A stretch of DNA of 39,810 nucleotides from CAYNNP01 sp964398215 (lineage in GTDB: Bacteria; Planctomycetota; Planctomycetia; Pirellulales; Pirellulaceae), in the NCBI GenBank assembly GCA_964398215.1, contig CAYNNP010000033.1:1-39810 (forward strand), in the 5' to 3' direction. Shown here one piece after another: positions 1 to 7,591 of this stretch. The notes beneath the pieces are model-generated. The model searched no databases. It saw nothing but the letters and a program-made list of their open reading frames with translations, and was not told where the DNA came from. The translations under genes and the position numbers were made by a program. Each line of letters opens with the position of its first letter. The stretch's first letter is position 1.

Positions 1-291
1 CCTTGTGGCAGCTTGGCGAGTATGATTATTGGAACCGAAAAACGAGTAACGATGAGCAGTGACGTCAACGCGGCGGACCATTACGGATCCACGCCCCTTC
101 ATCAAGCTTCCAAGCTCGGTTTCGCCGAGGTTGTCAGAGCACTTTTGACGCATGGAGCCAAAGTGAATCACCGCGACGATACGCATCAAACCCCGCTGGC
201 CGAAGTCAGTATGCGGTCCTGGTTTCAAGCTTCATCGGATCATCGCGACGCAGTCAAGAAGGTGCTGCTGGAGTTTGGGGCAACGAGATAA
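1..291 (+). CDS. Ankyrin-repeat protein, probably 5'-truncated by the window edge
   Basis: The frame is open from the first base to a TAA stop at 289-291, so the true start may lie outside the window. In-frame ATG codons at 22 and 52 are alternatives. About one and a half ankyrin repeats are visible: a DVNAAD turn, the classic GSTPLHQAS helix start, ALLTHGAKVNHRDD, then TPLAEV and a capping helix ending LLEFGATR. Ankyrin repeats are protein-protein interaction scaffolds, so a partner cannot be named. No catalytic domain is seen. The next gene is co-directional after a gap of about 107 bp. I am confident of the family and not of the 5' end. Confidence 0.7.
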   Translation, partial: PCGSLASMIIGTEKRVTMSSDVNAADHYGSTPLHQASKLGFAEVVRALLTHGAKVNHRDDTHQTPLAEVSMRSWFQASSDHRDAVKKVLLEFGATR

Positions 292-398
292 GTTGGATCT
301 ATCGCGCAATTCATAAGCGAACATTCAGTGTTCATGTAGGCCAACTTTTTTTGTAATTCCTGTCACCCGCAGAACAATTCTTGGCCGGGTTCTGTAAT

Positions 399-1334
399 AT
401 GACTAGCTCTGCATTTTTCTCACCGATAGCTTTTGACTCCGTTGATAGAGGCGAATACGGCAAGATGATTCAAGTTGATCGTTCACTGTTTTCCAATGCG
501 ATGGCAGCTGTATCGCGAACCGGTAATTTGCCGGGGGGAGGTGTCCATGGATTGCCCAATGGAGTTGTTCTACGAGGGCTGCAAGGGGTCGGGTCGGTTG
601 GCTCGGATGTGCAAGACGCACAGAAAGAATTTGAGAAGGGCCGGATACAAACGTCTTTGGAGCGAATCCGCCAAATCGAATCGCTCTTTCAAGGCATTGC
701 GGGACGCTGGAACGCGACTGCATCAACCATCATCAATGGTGCCAGGAGCGGCGCCCAGCAGGTTTCGCTTCATAAATTGAATGAGGTAAAAACAGCACAG
801 TCAAAGATGCAGCAACTGATTCGTCCGGCCAGCAAGGCTTTGCAAGATCTGATCGGAGCACTTGAGCTGGCACTGACAAATGATGGTCGTTCAGAAATCG
901 TTCCCGAGCAACAGTCAGCGGCAAGTCCACAGCAGCCTGAAACCGCTCCAACTGCAGAGGCAGAGCCCATTGTTGAAGCTCAGGCTGAGACCGAAACTGA
1001 AACTGAGGTTGATGATTCGGATCAAGAATCTGATGAGCTTGATTCGAATCTCTTGGGTCAATTTGCGACGAACTATGTTTTTGGCAACAAACTAAAATTG
1101 AAAAAAGATGCCAACAACAAGGTGCATGTTGATCCGGCCTTGCAAGAGAACCGGTTTTACTTTTTCCATGGCGCTGAGCCGCCGCGAGTGTTCCGAATTA
1201 GAGAGATTCGGCGGAAAGAGATCGTGGTGTTCGATCCGCATTTCGCAGCGGAATCGATCATCACCGCAGGCGAGATGAAGTCGATGTTGCAAGCCGGTAT
1301 CTGGTGCTTGGAAGCCAAGAAGACGACGCACTAA
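399..1334 (+). CDS. Hypothetical protein: helical N-terminal region, acidic linker, basic/aromatic C-terminal domain
   Basis: I do not recognise this protein. From the ATG at 399 it has about 311 residues. An in-frame TTG at 381 and an ATG at 465 (with AGAGG at 447-451) are alternative starts. Residues of roughly 70-160 look helical and amphipathic, with many Lys, Gln and Ala. They are followed by a Pro/Glu/Thr-rich linker and a strongly acidic run of alternating Glu/Thr and Asp/Ser. The last 90 residues form a separate domain rich in aromatic and basic residues (RFYFFHG, FRIREIRRKEIVVFDP). There is no signal peptide or membrane segment. It converges on the DUF1501 gene 24 bp away with no clear terminator hairpin between them. 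Acidic linkers of this kind usually separate folded domains; the function is unknown. Confidence 0.7.
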   Translation: MTSSAFFSPIAFDSVDRGEYGKMIQVDRSLFSNAMAAVSRTGNLPGGGVHGLPNGVVLRGLQGVGSVGSDVQDAQKEFEKGRIQTSLERIRQIESLFQGIAGRWNATASTIINGARSGAQQVSLHKLNEVKTAQSKMQQLIRPASKALQDLIGALELALTNDGRSEIVPEQQSAASPQQPETAPTAEAEPIVEAQAETETETEVDDSDQESDELDSNLLGQFATNYVFGNKLKLKKDANNKVHVDPALQENRFYFFHGAEPPRVFRIREIRRKEIVVFDPHFAAESIITAGEMKSMLQAGIWCLEAKKTTH

Positions 1335-1358
1335 AACCCACTAAAGCCAGAATTCTTT

Positions 1359-2651
1359 CTAGGCAAAGACACCTTCAATCACGGTTCCTTCTGGTACTAA
1401 CTGTACGGGGCGACCGGTGTTGGTGAAGTACTCTTTCTGTGCGTCGATTCCAAGTGACTCGTAAATCGTCGCAGCGATATCATCAGGGCTGATGCGAGTG
1501 TCGTCGTCAGGTGCGTCTCCGATCTTGTTGGTGCCACCGATCAGTGTTCCTTTTGCCGCACCAGCGCCGGCCAACAGCGCGCAATTTACTCGCGGGTAAT
1601 GATCACGACCCGCGTTCTCGTTGATGGTTGGTGTTCGCCCAAATTCTCCCATCGCGACGACCAAGGTGCGGTCCAGTAATCCCTTTTCGCGTAGTACGGA
1701 GAGCGTCGCCGTCAAAGCATTGTCAAGCGGCCCAAGCAGTCGGCGGTGTCCTTTGAAATTCTCTAGATGTGTGTCCCAGCCGGCATTGGTAACCGTGACG
1801 AAGCGGGTTCCGAATTCGATCAATCGACACGCCAACAAACAACTTTGATTCAGATCATCATTTGTGAACTGGTTGCGAATGCTGGCGGGTTCCAGTCCAA
1901 CATCAAACGCTTTCTGTGCGCGAGGTGACGTAATCATCTGATGTGCCTGTTTGCCAAACTCGTCCAACGCATCAATCAAGGGACTGCCAGTCGGAGTATC
2001 GCGAAATGTTCGGTCAATTTTTTGCAACAAACTCTGACGACGATTCACGATGTCCAGCGTCAGTCCGTTTGATAATGAAAGACCTCGCACCTCGTATGGC
2101 TTGCCAGGGCTAGGCACCGTATTGGTTTTAAACGCCGCATAAGCATCGCCCAGGTATCCAGGGTTCCACTCCGACTTTGGAATCGCAACGTTGCATGGCA
2201 AGTCGGCGTCGCCGGGATACTCATTCATCACGACCGATCCCATCGCAGGATACACAACAGCAGGAGTCGGCCGATTTCCTGTCGAAATCCAAGACTGGCC
2301 TTGAGGATGCGCGCCCGCTGAATGGCCGATTCCACGCAACAAAGTGAACTGGTTCATAGAACGAGCAAGTTTTGGCAGGTGCTCGCACAGATGTAACCCG
2401 GCAATGGAAGACTGTATGCGCGAGAATTCGCCTTGTGTTTCAACCGGCGACTCTGGCTTCATGTCCAAGGTGTCCAAATGAGAAACACCGCCGGCAAGAT
2501 TGATAAACAAAACCGCATCAGCGCGAGTCTCAGCTTTCTTTTTCTGGACTTCAGATGCCAATAACCGATCAAAGTCGGCAACGTTCAAACCGAGAGTCCC
2601 GAGTGCTCCGATCTGAAGAAAATTTCGACGGGCAAGCCAATGATTGTTCAT
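1359..2651 (-). CDS. DUF1501 family secreted protein
   Basis: This is a 430-residue protein of the DUF1501 family, a sulfatase-fold relative that is abundant in planctomycetes. The ATG at 2651 places a twin-arginine-type signal (ARRNFLQIGALGTLGL) at the extreme N-terminus, which predicts export in a folded state. Family landmarks are FINLAGGVSHLDTLDMKP, LLRGIGHSAGAHPQG, TVTNAGWDTHLENF and VVAMGEFGRTP...GRDHYP. Its start lies 5 bp after the stop of the upstream PSCyt/DUF1549/DUF1553 gene, the usual pairing for this family, so the two are almost certainly co-transcribed. The biochemical role of DUF1501 proteins is not established to my knowledge. A longer in-frame start at 2699 would overlap the upstream gene and bury the Tat signal, so I rejected it. 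Confidence 0.93.
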   Translation of the reverse strand: MNNHWLARRNFLQIGALGTLGLNVADFDRLLASEVQKKKAETRADAVLFINLAGGVSHLDTLDMKPESPVETQGEFSRIQSSIAGLHLCEHLPKLARSMNQFTLLRGIGHSAGAHPQGQSWISTGNRPTPAVVYPAMGSVVMNEYPGDADLPCNVAIPKSEWNPGYLGDAYAAFKTNTVPSPGKPYEVRGLSLSNGLTLDIVNRRQSLLQKIDRTFRDTPTGSPLIDALDEFGKQAHQMITSPRAQKAFDVGLEPASIRNQFTNDDLNQSCLLACRLIEFGTRFVTVTNAGWDTHLENFKGHRRLLGPLDNALTATLSVLREKGLLDRTLVVAMGEFGRTPTINENAGRDHYPRVNCALLAGAGAAKGTLIGGTNKIGDAPDDDTRISPDDIAATIYESLGIDAQKEYFTNTGRPVQLVPEGTVIEGVFA

Positions 2652-2656
2652 GAGTT

Positions 2657-5600
2657 TTACCGGTTGGCTATGAATTCTTGAGTATTGATCAGCGCCCACA
2701 GCAGGTCACGAACTCCATCCAGCGGCTTGGCAGCTTCGTCGATGTGCGCAATCGACGTTTTTGACTCAGTTGCAGTCGGCAATCGAGACAACGTTCGCAA
2801 GTAAGCTTGCTTGATCATCAGCTTTGCATCGATGTTCTTTTGTTGCGAAAGTTCTTGCAGCCATCCGTCCGGTCTGTCAATCAACTTTAGCAATTCGCCA
2901 TCGTTCCGAAGGTACAGTGACTGCGGCAGAGTCGGCGATGGGTTGCGTTCACAATCACAATTCGACGACCGCAACGACTTTCCAAAAACCAATAATGAAT
3001 AGTCGATCGATCGCGTTTGATACGAGCGTGGGTGTTGACTGATTTTTCGCGTCGCGACGTTGGTACCAACGTTGTCAATCATTTGATTGGCTGCTGTTGC
3101 CTGATGAACCGCATCGATGATGACTTCTGCAGGCAAGCGGCGCAACTGAGCGTGGCTGAGGTTTTTGTGATCATCGATGTTGCTTTTGTTTGGTCGCCAT
3201 GACAGTTGATAGGTTCGGCTGTTGGTAATCGTCTTGTGCAACCACTTCATGTCGTATTTGTGGCGTATGAATTCGGTGGTCAGATAGTCCAAAAGCTCTG
3301 GGTGACTTGGTGGGTTAGCGAGATTCAAGTCATCGGTTGGGTTGATAATTCCAGCGCCAAAGTAGTTGGCCCAAATTCGATTCACAAACGCCTTTGCAAG
3401 GTAACGCCTGGGTTCTGAACGCAACCACTGCGCCAACAGTTCTCGCGGATCACCGATGCGGTTCAAATCAACTTGCGCGGAGCCCAACAATTTCGCCGTT
3501 TGCTCCTTGCCGTACGGCCGCTGTACCCAAACCTCATTCCAAGGAATCGGACGGCCTTCGGCTGCGATTCGCAAATAGCTTTGGCGGCGAAGCGCGGCCG
3601 TATTCAATTTATTGGGTACGGCCAGTTGGTTACGATAGACGCTATGAACGGCTGCCGCATCGGGCGCGACGCCTGTCTTTACTCGTTTGAAGAATTCAGT
3701 GAAAAGTTCAAAATCGGTTTGCGACCATTGGTCAAACGGGTGCTTGTGGCATTGAGCACAATCAAGTCGTAGGCCCATGAAAATGTAACCAAACGACAAC
3801 GTTTTGTCGGAAGGGATTTTGATGTTGCTGCGGTACCAATAATGAGGCATCGGATTGCCCAGGGCGGCGAAGTCCTCTCCGTCGTTTCGTTTGGTATACA
3901 TGCTTTGTTGATGAACAAAGTCGCGATAGGTTTGTCCGTCTGGGCGACTGGTAGCTGTGATGATGTCGATCGCAATCTGATCCCAGCCAACGTTTTCTTT
4001 GACACGCCGTTGGATCCAGGCTTGCCATTGCAGCGAAGTCGGATACGCCATTTCGGTACTGCCAAGAAAACCGGCATTGCTGCCAGTCAGATCGCATAGC
4101 CGATTGGTCCACCAAGCAACATAGGCGGGATGCTGCAACAGTTCGTCAATCTTTCGTTCCCGTTTGTCTTGCGATTGATCGGCAATGAACTCCAAAATCA
4201 GGGCGGGAGTCGGCAAGGTGCCAATCATATCTAGACTCACGCGACGCAAAAATTCTGCGTCCGTCGTTAACTCCGATGGATGAATCCCAAGCTTGTTCAG
4301 CTTGGCCATTGCGAACTTGTCAATTTCGGTTTCAGCATGATGCGGCGTGATGACATCTTGCGTTGGCCCAAACGGCAAGATCGTTTGCACCGGCTGAATG
4401 CCATTGTCGTAGTACGAAATGATGTGCGTGTCACCGGGACCCTTGGCGGTAACCATGCCATCAGGGGTTACCACTGCGACAGCGTCATCTTTGGTTTCAA
4501 AGCGAGTTAGGCAGGTGACATTTTCACGCGTACCATCGGACCAAACGGCAACGGCACGCAGTTGCTGTGTTTGACCTTCGCTGCGGAAACTGATTTCACG
4601 AGGAGTAACGTCCAAACGAACAAACGTGGCGGCATCTTTTCCAACCGAAGCTGCCCCCGACACAATCCACTGGTGCAGTAATTTCTGTTGCCAGCTTCCT
4701 GCCTCGAATCGCTTGCCACCCTCGTGTTGGTCGGCCGACAAAGGCTTGTTGGTCAGCAGGCTTTCGGCGGGGGAATCCAAATCGATTCGCTCGGCAACGT
4801 TTTTGTGATCCAGGTCAAAGTCGTACCCAAACATTGACAAACGAAATCCCCCACGGCCTTGAAACGAACCGTGGCAAGATCGACTGTTGCAGCCAAGTCG
4901 CCCGAGTAACGGAACCACATGCCGTTGGAATTGGATTTCCGGTTTTTGATCGAGTCGTTGATTTATTGGGGCAAGAATATCTGATGCTGGTTTCTTGGTA
5001 ACTGATTTTGCCGCAGCAATTTCGTCCAGAATCTTTTTGGCGATCTCTGCGTCATTCAGTTTGCTCGACTGCGCGGTGAACACCTTGGCGTTGATCAACG
5101 ATCGTTTCAAGTCCACGATCGCCGATTCTGAAACATCGGTTTCGTACAGCTCGACCGTGCGGAGCGAACTGATTTTTGCGATTTGCTCCAAGCCGTCTTT
5201 CGTGACTTTGGTTCCGGAGAGAATCAAGTTCGTCAGCGACGCATCGCTTTGGAACGAAGCGAAGGCCGTGCCAGTGATTTCGCAGTCGCCAAGACTTAGG
5301 AGGCGGAGGTTCTTCAGCGCTGCGAGTTTCGCTACACCTTTGTCGGTGACCAGCGTCTTGTCCAATATCAACGATTCTAAATTTGAAAGTTTGACAATCT
5401 CGTTGATTGATTCATCATCGATGTCAGTTTCGGAAAGTGAGAGTGACGTGACATTCGTCAGTTCGTCAAAAACTCCGTTCGGAATCCTGGTGAAATTGGA
5501 CTTGGTTAGCGCCAGATTTTTTAGCTGGGTCAATCCACGGATCGAGTGCAAGCCACTGGATGAGATCAAGGTTTCGGAAACGAGCAACGAGTCCAATTGA

Positions 5601-5908
5601 TCCAGCGCGGTGATGTGAACGATCCCATCATCGGTGACTTTCGGAGCGACGATTGCCAAGTACTTTAGCCGTGGGAAATTAGGCAACTGGGCAAGCGCGG
5701 CATCATCAACTGAAGGCTCGCTAAGTCGTATCAATCCGACCGAGCCATCTTTGTTGTACTGCAAGTTGGTGGTTTCACGACTAAACTTCACCGCATGCGA
5801 TTTTTGCGATGCGACAAACGCATCCGATTTGTCGTCACCATGTGCTTGAATGCATATAGCAAACAGCAAGGATGCAGCGAGCAACATTGATCGAATTGAA
5901 TAGAGCAT
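2657..5908 (-). CDS. LRR-PSCyt1-Ig-like-DUF1549-DUF1553 secreted protein
   Basis: This is a protein of about 1083 residues. It starts with a hydrophobic signal peptide (MLLAASLLFAICIQA). A leucine-rich repeat stretch of roughly residues 50-290 follows (repeats such as LKNLALTKSNFT, LSLSETDIDDESI, LESLILDKTLVTDKGV). Near residue 340 comes a planctomycete cytochrome-type motif (CNSRSCHG), then RGGFRLSMFGYD. A bacterial Ig-like segment follows (AVWSDGTRENVT...DGMVTAKGPGD). The DUF1549 domain carries a second haem-type CAQCHKHP motif near residue 718. A C-terminal DUF1553 domain ends the protein (FVNRIWANYFGAGIINP, WLHKTITNSRTYQLSW). Planctomycete cytochrome-like domains are predicted redox or haem proteins outside the cytoplasm. 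The gene is followed 5 bp later by DUF1501. A GTG at 5917 is an alternative start; I chose the ATG at 5908. Confidence 0.93.
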   Translation of the reverse strand: MLYSIRSMLLAASLLFAICIQAHGDDKSDAFVASQKSHAVKFSRETTNLQYNKDGSVGLIRLSEPSVDDAALAQLPNFPRLKYLAIVAPKVTDDGIVHITALDQLDSLLVSETLISSSGLHSIRGLTQLKNLALTKSNFTRIPNGVFDELTNVTSLSLSETDIDDESINEIVKLSNLESLILDKTLVTDKGVAKLAALKNLRLLSLGDCEITGTAFASFQSDASLTNLILSGTKVTKDGLEQIAKISSLRTVELYETDVSESAIVDLKRSLINAKVFTAQSSKLNDAEIAKKILDEIAAAKSVTKKPASDILAPINQRLDQKPEIQFQRHVVPLLGRLGCNSRSCHGSFQGRGGFRLSMFGYDFDLDHKNVAERIDLDSPAESLLTNKPLSADQHEGGKRFEAGSWQQKLLHQWIVSGAASVGKDAATFVRLDVTPREISFRSEGQTQQLRAVAVWSDGTRENVTCLTRFETKDDAVAVVTPDGMVTAKGPGDTHIISYYDNGIQPVQTILPFGPTQDVITPHHAETEIDKFAMAKLNKLGIHPSELTTDAEFLRRVSLDMIGTLPTPALILEFIADQSQDKRERKIDELLQHPAYVAWWTNRLCDLTGSNAGFLGSTEMAYPTSLQWQAWIQRRVKENVGWDQIAIDIITATSRPDGQTYRDFVHQQSMYTKRNDGEDFAALGNPMPHYWYRSNIKIPSDKTLSFGYIFMGLRLDCAQCHKHPFDQWSQTDFELFTEFFKRVKTGVAPDAAAVHSVYRNQLAVPNKLNTAALRRQSYLRIAAEGRPIPWNEVWVQRPYGKEQTAKLLGSAQVDLNRIGDPRELLAQWLRSEPRRYLAKAFVNRIWANYFGAGIINPTDDLNLANPPSHPELLDYLTTEFIRHKYDMKWLHKTITNSRTYQLSWRPNKSNIDDHKNLSHAQLRRLPAEVIIDAVHQATAANQMIDNVGTNVATRKISQHPRSYQTRSIDYSLLVFGKSLRSSNCDCERNPSPTLPQSLYLRNDGELLKLIDRPDGWLQELSQQKNIDAKLMIKQAYLRTLSRLPTATESKTSIAHIDEAAKPLDGVRDLLWALINTQEFIANR

Positions 5909-6038
5909 TTTTGGCACGAACCCGCGGTTAACGATCTATCCAGGATAGCCGACATGCACGCGTCAGGCAAAAGCGAATGAGGCAGCGGTGACACCGAACT
6001 TGATCGGCGAGGATGACATCTCGTTTGTCGGAGCGACG

Positions 6039-6103
6039 GTAGGATGGGCACTCCTCCTGCCCGTCACCACGCACCCCAAGTCGGGCAAGAGTGCCCAACG
6101 TAC
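6039..6103. repeat. Dispersed inverted repeat, GGGCA...TGCCC family, copy 1
   Basis: The left arm begins GTAGGATGGGCACTCC and continues to CTGCCCGTC. The right arm reads TCGGGCAAGAGTGCCCAACG followed by TAC. The arms are imperfect inverted complements separated by a short loop. The same consensus occurs at 12264-12328 and, degenerate, near 23267-23294. It lies between the 5' end of the PSCyt gene and the 3' end of the sulfatase gene, both on the minus strand, so it could terminate sulfatase transcription or be a selfish extragenic repeat. Confidence 0.7.
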
Positions 6104-6109
6104 ATGCAA

Positions 6110-7522
6110 TCACTCGTTTCGTTCGCGGGAGAAGACATCGCCTGTTGGTTTTTCTGGCAACGATGACTTCCAGGTTTCGATTTCGCGTTTCAGATTGTTC
6201 ACAACGTCGGGCTTTGTCGGTTCTAAATTCGTTTTCTCGTAGGGATCCGCAACGATGTCATACAATTCACAGTACGACAAATCCCGATTGCAGAGAAGCT
6301 TCCAATTCTGATGCACAATCGAGTACGAAACCCAGTGGAAAGGACGGCTTTCTCGAATCGGCCAAGCGGATTGCATTTTCCAAAACAGAGGCTTGTCGCG
6401 AGTGATCATCGGCGTTCCCAACAACGCGTCGACTTGGCTAACGCCATCGGGTTGGTACTGCTTTGGTGTGGTTGCACCGGCAATTTCACAAAACGTTGGC
6501 AAGATATCAACAGCGGAAATCAACGACTGCTTGTCGACTTTGCCAGCCGCAACCTTGCCGGGCCACCTTGCGATAAAAGGGACGCCGATACCGCCTTCGA
6601 ATAACGCGGACTTGTACCCTTTGCGTCCGGCAGTGATCCCGCGCGATGCGCCAATTCCATAACCGGCTCCCGTCGCGGTATCGTGCATGAGTTTCAGCTC
6701 ATTGCTTCCCGATGCTCTAGCCGGCCCGTTGTCCGAAGTAAAAATGACGAGCGTATTGTCAGCCAATTTCAATCGATCCAGCGAATCCAAAACTTCGCCG
6801 ATTCGATCATCGGCGTGCGACAACACCGATGCATAAATGTTGTCAGGTTCATCCAGGTCTCGAAATCTCCAGCGGTATTTTGGGATCGTATGAAAGGGCG
6901 TGTGGGGTTCGTGAATCCAGAGATTGATGAAGAATGGTTTTTGTTCATCGTGACAACTCTGAATGAACTTGATGGCGTTGTCGGCGTCTTCATGAACCGG
7001 CATTTGCTCGCCTGCACAATTGAATGCGCCGAACTGGTCATACCCATACGCGCTCGGCAGCGGCGAGTCCGGAATCATGTTGTTCGATAAGTGCCATTTT
7101 CCGAAATGAGCCGTTCGGTAGCCAGCATTTTGCAACATCCGCGGTAGACTTGGTGCCTTGGTGCTGAGCCAATCGGGCATGTTGCGTTTTGCATTGCTGG
7201 GCACCCACGCAAAGTGTCCGTCGATGTTGTAGCGCGCGGGAAAATGCCCCGTCATGATCGCTGTTCGGCTGGGTGAACAAACACCGCTGGCAACAGTGAA
7301 GCGATGGAAATCGGTTCCTTGCTTGGCAAGCCGATCGATATTTGGCGTCTTGATATAAGGGTGGCCATGACAGCTGAGGTCACCCCATCCCCAGTCGTCG
7401 GCAAAGATAAAAAGAATGTTCGGACTTTCAGCCGCTCGTCCAGGCCCGCAAGCGACCGCGACGGATACTAAGATGCCGATTCGCAGAACATTGTTCAGCC
7501 AATGGTTTCGATTCGTGTGCAT
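6110..7522 (-). CDS. Secreted sulfatase (arylsulfatase-type, formylglycine-dependent)
   Basis: This is a 470-residue type I sulfatase, which would hydrolyse sulfate esters, in planctomycetes typically on algal or other marine polysaccharides. A signal peptide covers residues 1-31 and ends near GRAAES. The metal-binding aspartates are in ILFIFADDWGWGDLS. The formylglycine motif CSPSR starts at Cys82, which a formylglycine-generating enzyme would have to modify. Other landmarks are HFGKWHLS and the late VIFTSDNGP segment with its Asp-Asn pair. The length is normal for the family and no key residue is missing. It sits between the PSCyt/DUF1501 pair and a secreted S9 peptidase on the same strand. 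The substrate cannot be read from the sequence. Confidence 0.95.
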   Translation of the reverse strand: MHTNRNHWLNNVLRIGILVSVAVACGPGRAAESPNILFIFADDWGWGDLSCHGHPYIKTPNIDRLAKQGTDFHRFTVASGVCSPSRTAIMTGHFPARYNIDGHFAWVPSNAKRNMPDWLSTKAPSLPRMLQNAGYRTAHFGKWHLSNNMIPDSPLPSAYGYDQFGAFNCAGEQMPVHEDADNAIKFIQSCHDEQKPFFINLWIHEPHTPFHTIPKYRWRFRDLDEPDNIYASVLSHADDRIGEVLDSLDRLKLADNTLVIFTSDNGPARASGSNELKLMHDTATGAGYGIGASRGITAGRKGYKSALFEGGIGVPFIARWPGKVAAGKVDKQSLISAVDILPTFCEIAGATTPKQYQPDGVSQVDALLGTPMITRDKPLFWKMQSAWPIRESRPFHWVSYSIVHQNWKLLCNRDLSYCELYDIVADPYEKTNLEPTKPDVVNNLKREIETWKSSLPEKPTGDVFSRERNE

Positions 7523-7591
7523 TCATTCGCCAAGGTTGTTGAAGGGTCGTCCGCATTGTGTCGTAAAGACAACCAGAAAACCAGCGGCGTG

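Noticed and set aside
4995..5600. 201-residue open frame antisense to the LRR region
   Set aside because: It lies wholly inside a well-supported gene on the other strand; its Ser-rich, repetitive composition is what antisense of Leu/Asp/Ser-rich LRR codons gives.
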